In this document: in pieces, positions 12,574 to 12,738 of the stretch
How the letters are laid out: the number at the start of each line of letters is the position of its first letter
How positions within the stretch are numbered: position 1 is the first letter of the stretch
Assembly (NCBI GenBank): GCA_016210295.1
Contig: JACQUM010000156.1
Span: forward strand, 1 to 12,738
DNA: 12,738 bases
Direction: 5' to 3'
DNA from: Chloroflexota bacterium
GTDB lineage: Bacteria > Chloroflexota > Dehalococcoidia > UBA6926 > JACQUM01
The notes under the pieces: model-generated
Seen by the model: only the letters and a program-made list of their open reading frames with translations
Told to the model about the DNA's origin: nothing
Database searches by the model: none
Position numbers and translations under genes: made by a program

Positions 12574-12722
12574 TTAGCAGGCCGCTGAAAAAGGGGAGTC
12601 CAGTCCCGAGCATCGGGACTGACGGGGGTCTGGGGGTGTCTCCCAAATACAAATTCATCCCCCTTCCTGACCAGGAAGGGGGTTAGAGGGATGGTCGAAG
12701 GAGTTTTTCAGCACCCTGTTAG
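12574..12722. mobile_element. MITE-like element with 19-bp terminal inverted repeats
   Basis: The left end TTAGCAGGCCGCTGAAAAA (12574-12592) and the right end TTTTTCAGCACCCTGTTAG (12704-12722) are imperfect inverted repeats matching at 15 of 19 positions. The 149-bp interior has no ORF but two strong hairpins: AGTCCCGA-GCA-TCGGGACT (12602-12620) and CCCCCTTCCT-gacc-AGGAAGGGGG (12659-12682). This fits a non-autonomous transposable element or its degenerate remains. No target-site duplication is evident; the window ends 16 bp later. Confidence 0.55.
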
Positions 12723-12738
12723 GGGTGCTTCTCAGTAC

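Noticed and set aside
1..12738. CRISPR array, tRNA or rRNA genes, prophage genes
   Set aside because: No regularly spaced repeat-spacer pattern, no tRNA-like cloverleaf and no rRNA sequence was recognised; no phage structural or integrase gene is present.

Overview
This is a GC-rich window of about 12.7 kb in which almost every gene lies on the minus strand. It looks like chromosomal DNA of a Chloroflexota bacterium, possibly Dehalococcoidia-like. The grounds are the gene set (rplU-rpmA-rpmE followed by a DUF1385 protein, several UspA proteins, a KdpE-like regulator, a baeRF-type protein) and intergenic repeats of the GTCAYTCTGAG...GAATC kind. The phylum call is inference; no rRNA or tRNA gene is present to anchor it.

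Layout from left to right. Positions 1-854 hold the N-terminal third of an AcnA-type aconitase. Positions 1071-3049 hold a tight minus-strand unit: a dodecin-like small protein, a single-domain UspA protein and a group-2-like sigma-70 factor. Positions 3050-3557 are non-coding and repeat-bearing. Positions 3558-6451 encode a two-component system: a soluble GAF-GAF-PAS histidine kinase and an OmpR/KdpE-type response regulator. Divergent from it, on the plus strand, is a tandem two-domain UspA protein (6628-7518). Then come a baeRF-family (eRF1/Vms1-like) protein and a GNAT acetyltransferase. Positions 9533-10151 are a decayed stretch with the first 28 codons of a usp gene, the first 74 codons of a glycogen synthase and a 32-codon orphan membrane ORF. 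After an interspersed repeat come a DUF1232 protein, a DUF1385 protein, and ribosomal proteins L31, L27 and L21, transcribed from a near-consensus sigma-70 promoter. The window ends in a 149-bp MITE-like inverted-repeat element.

The most striking signal is non-coding. Three intergenic regions each carry three direct copies of the heptamer NTTCAGG in exactly the same geometry, with start-to-start distances of 11 and then 21 bp, pointing at the downstream gene. They lie upstream of (a) the dodecin-usp-sigma unit, (b) the tandem usp gene and (c) the usp remnant plus GNAT gene. Tandem repeats in helical phase are the kind of site OmpR/PhoB-family regulators bind, and such a regulator is encoded between two of the sites. 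I infer a local stress regulon: soluble GAF/PAS kinase, response regulator, then usp genes, a flavin-binding dodecin candidate, an alternative sigma factor and an acetyltransferase. At the third locus the usp body is deleted but the promoter box is kept, so the GNAT gene may have inherited that control.

A second oddity is rplU (L21). Its canonical first residue falls exactly on an ATC codon six bases behind an AAGGAGG Shine-Dalgarno, and no ATG, GTG or TTG is available in frame upstream.
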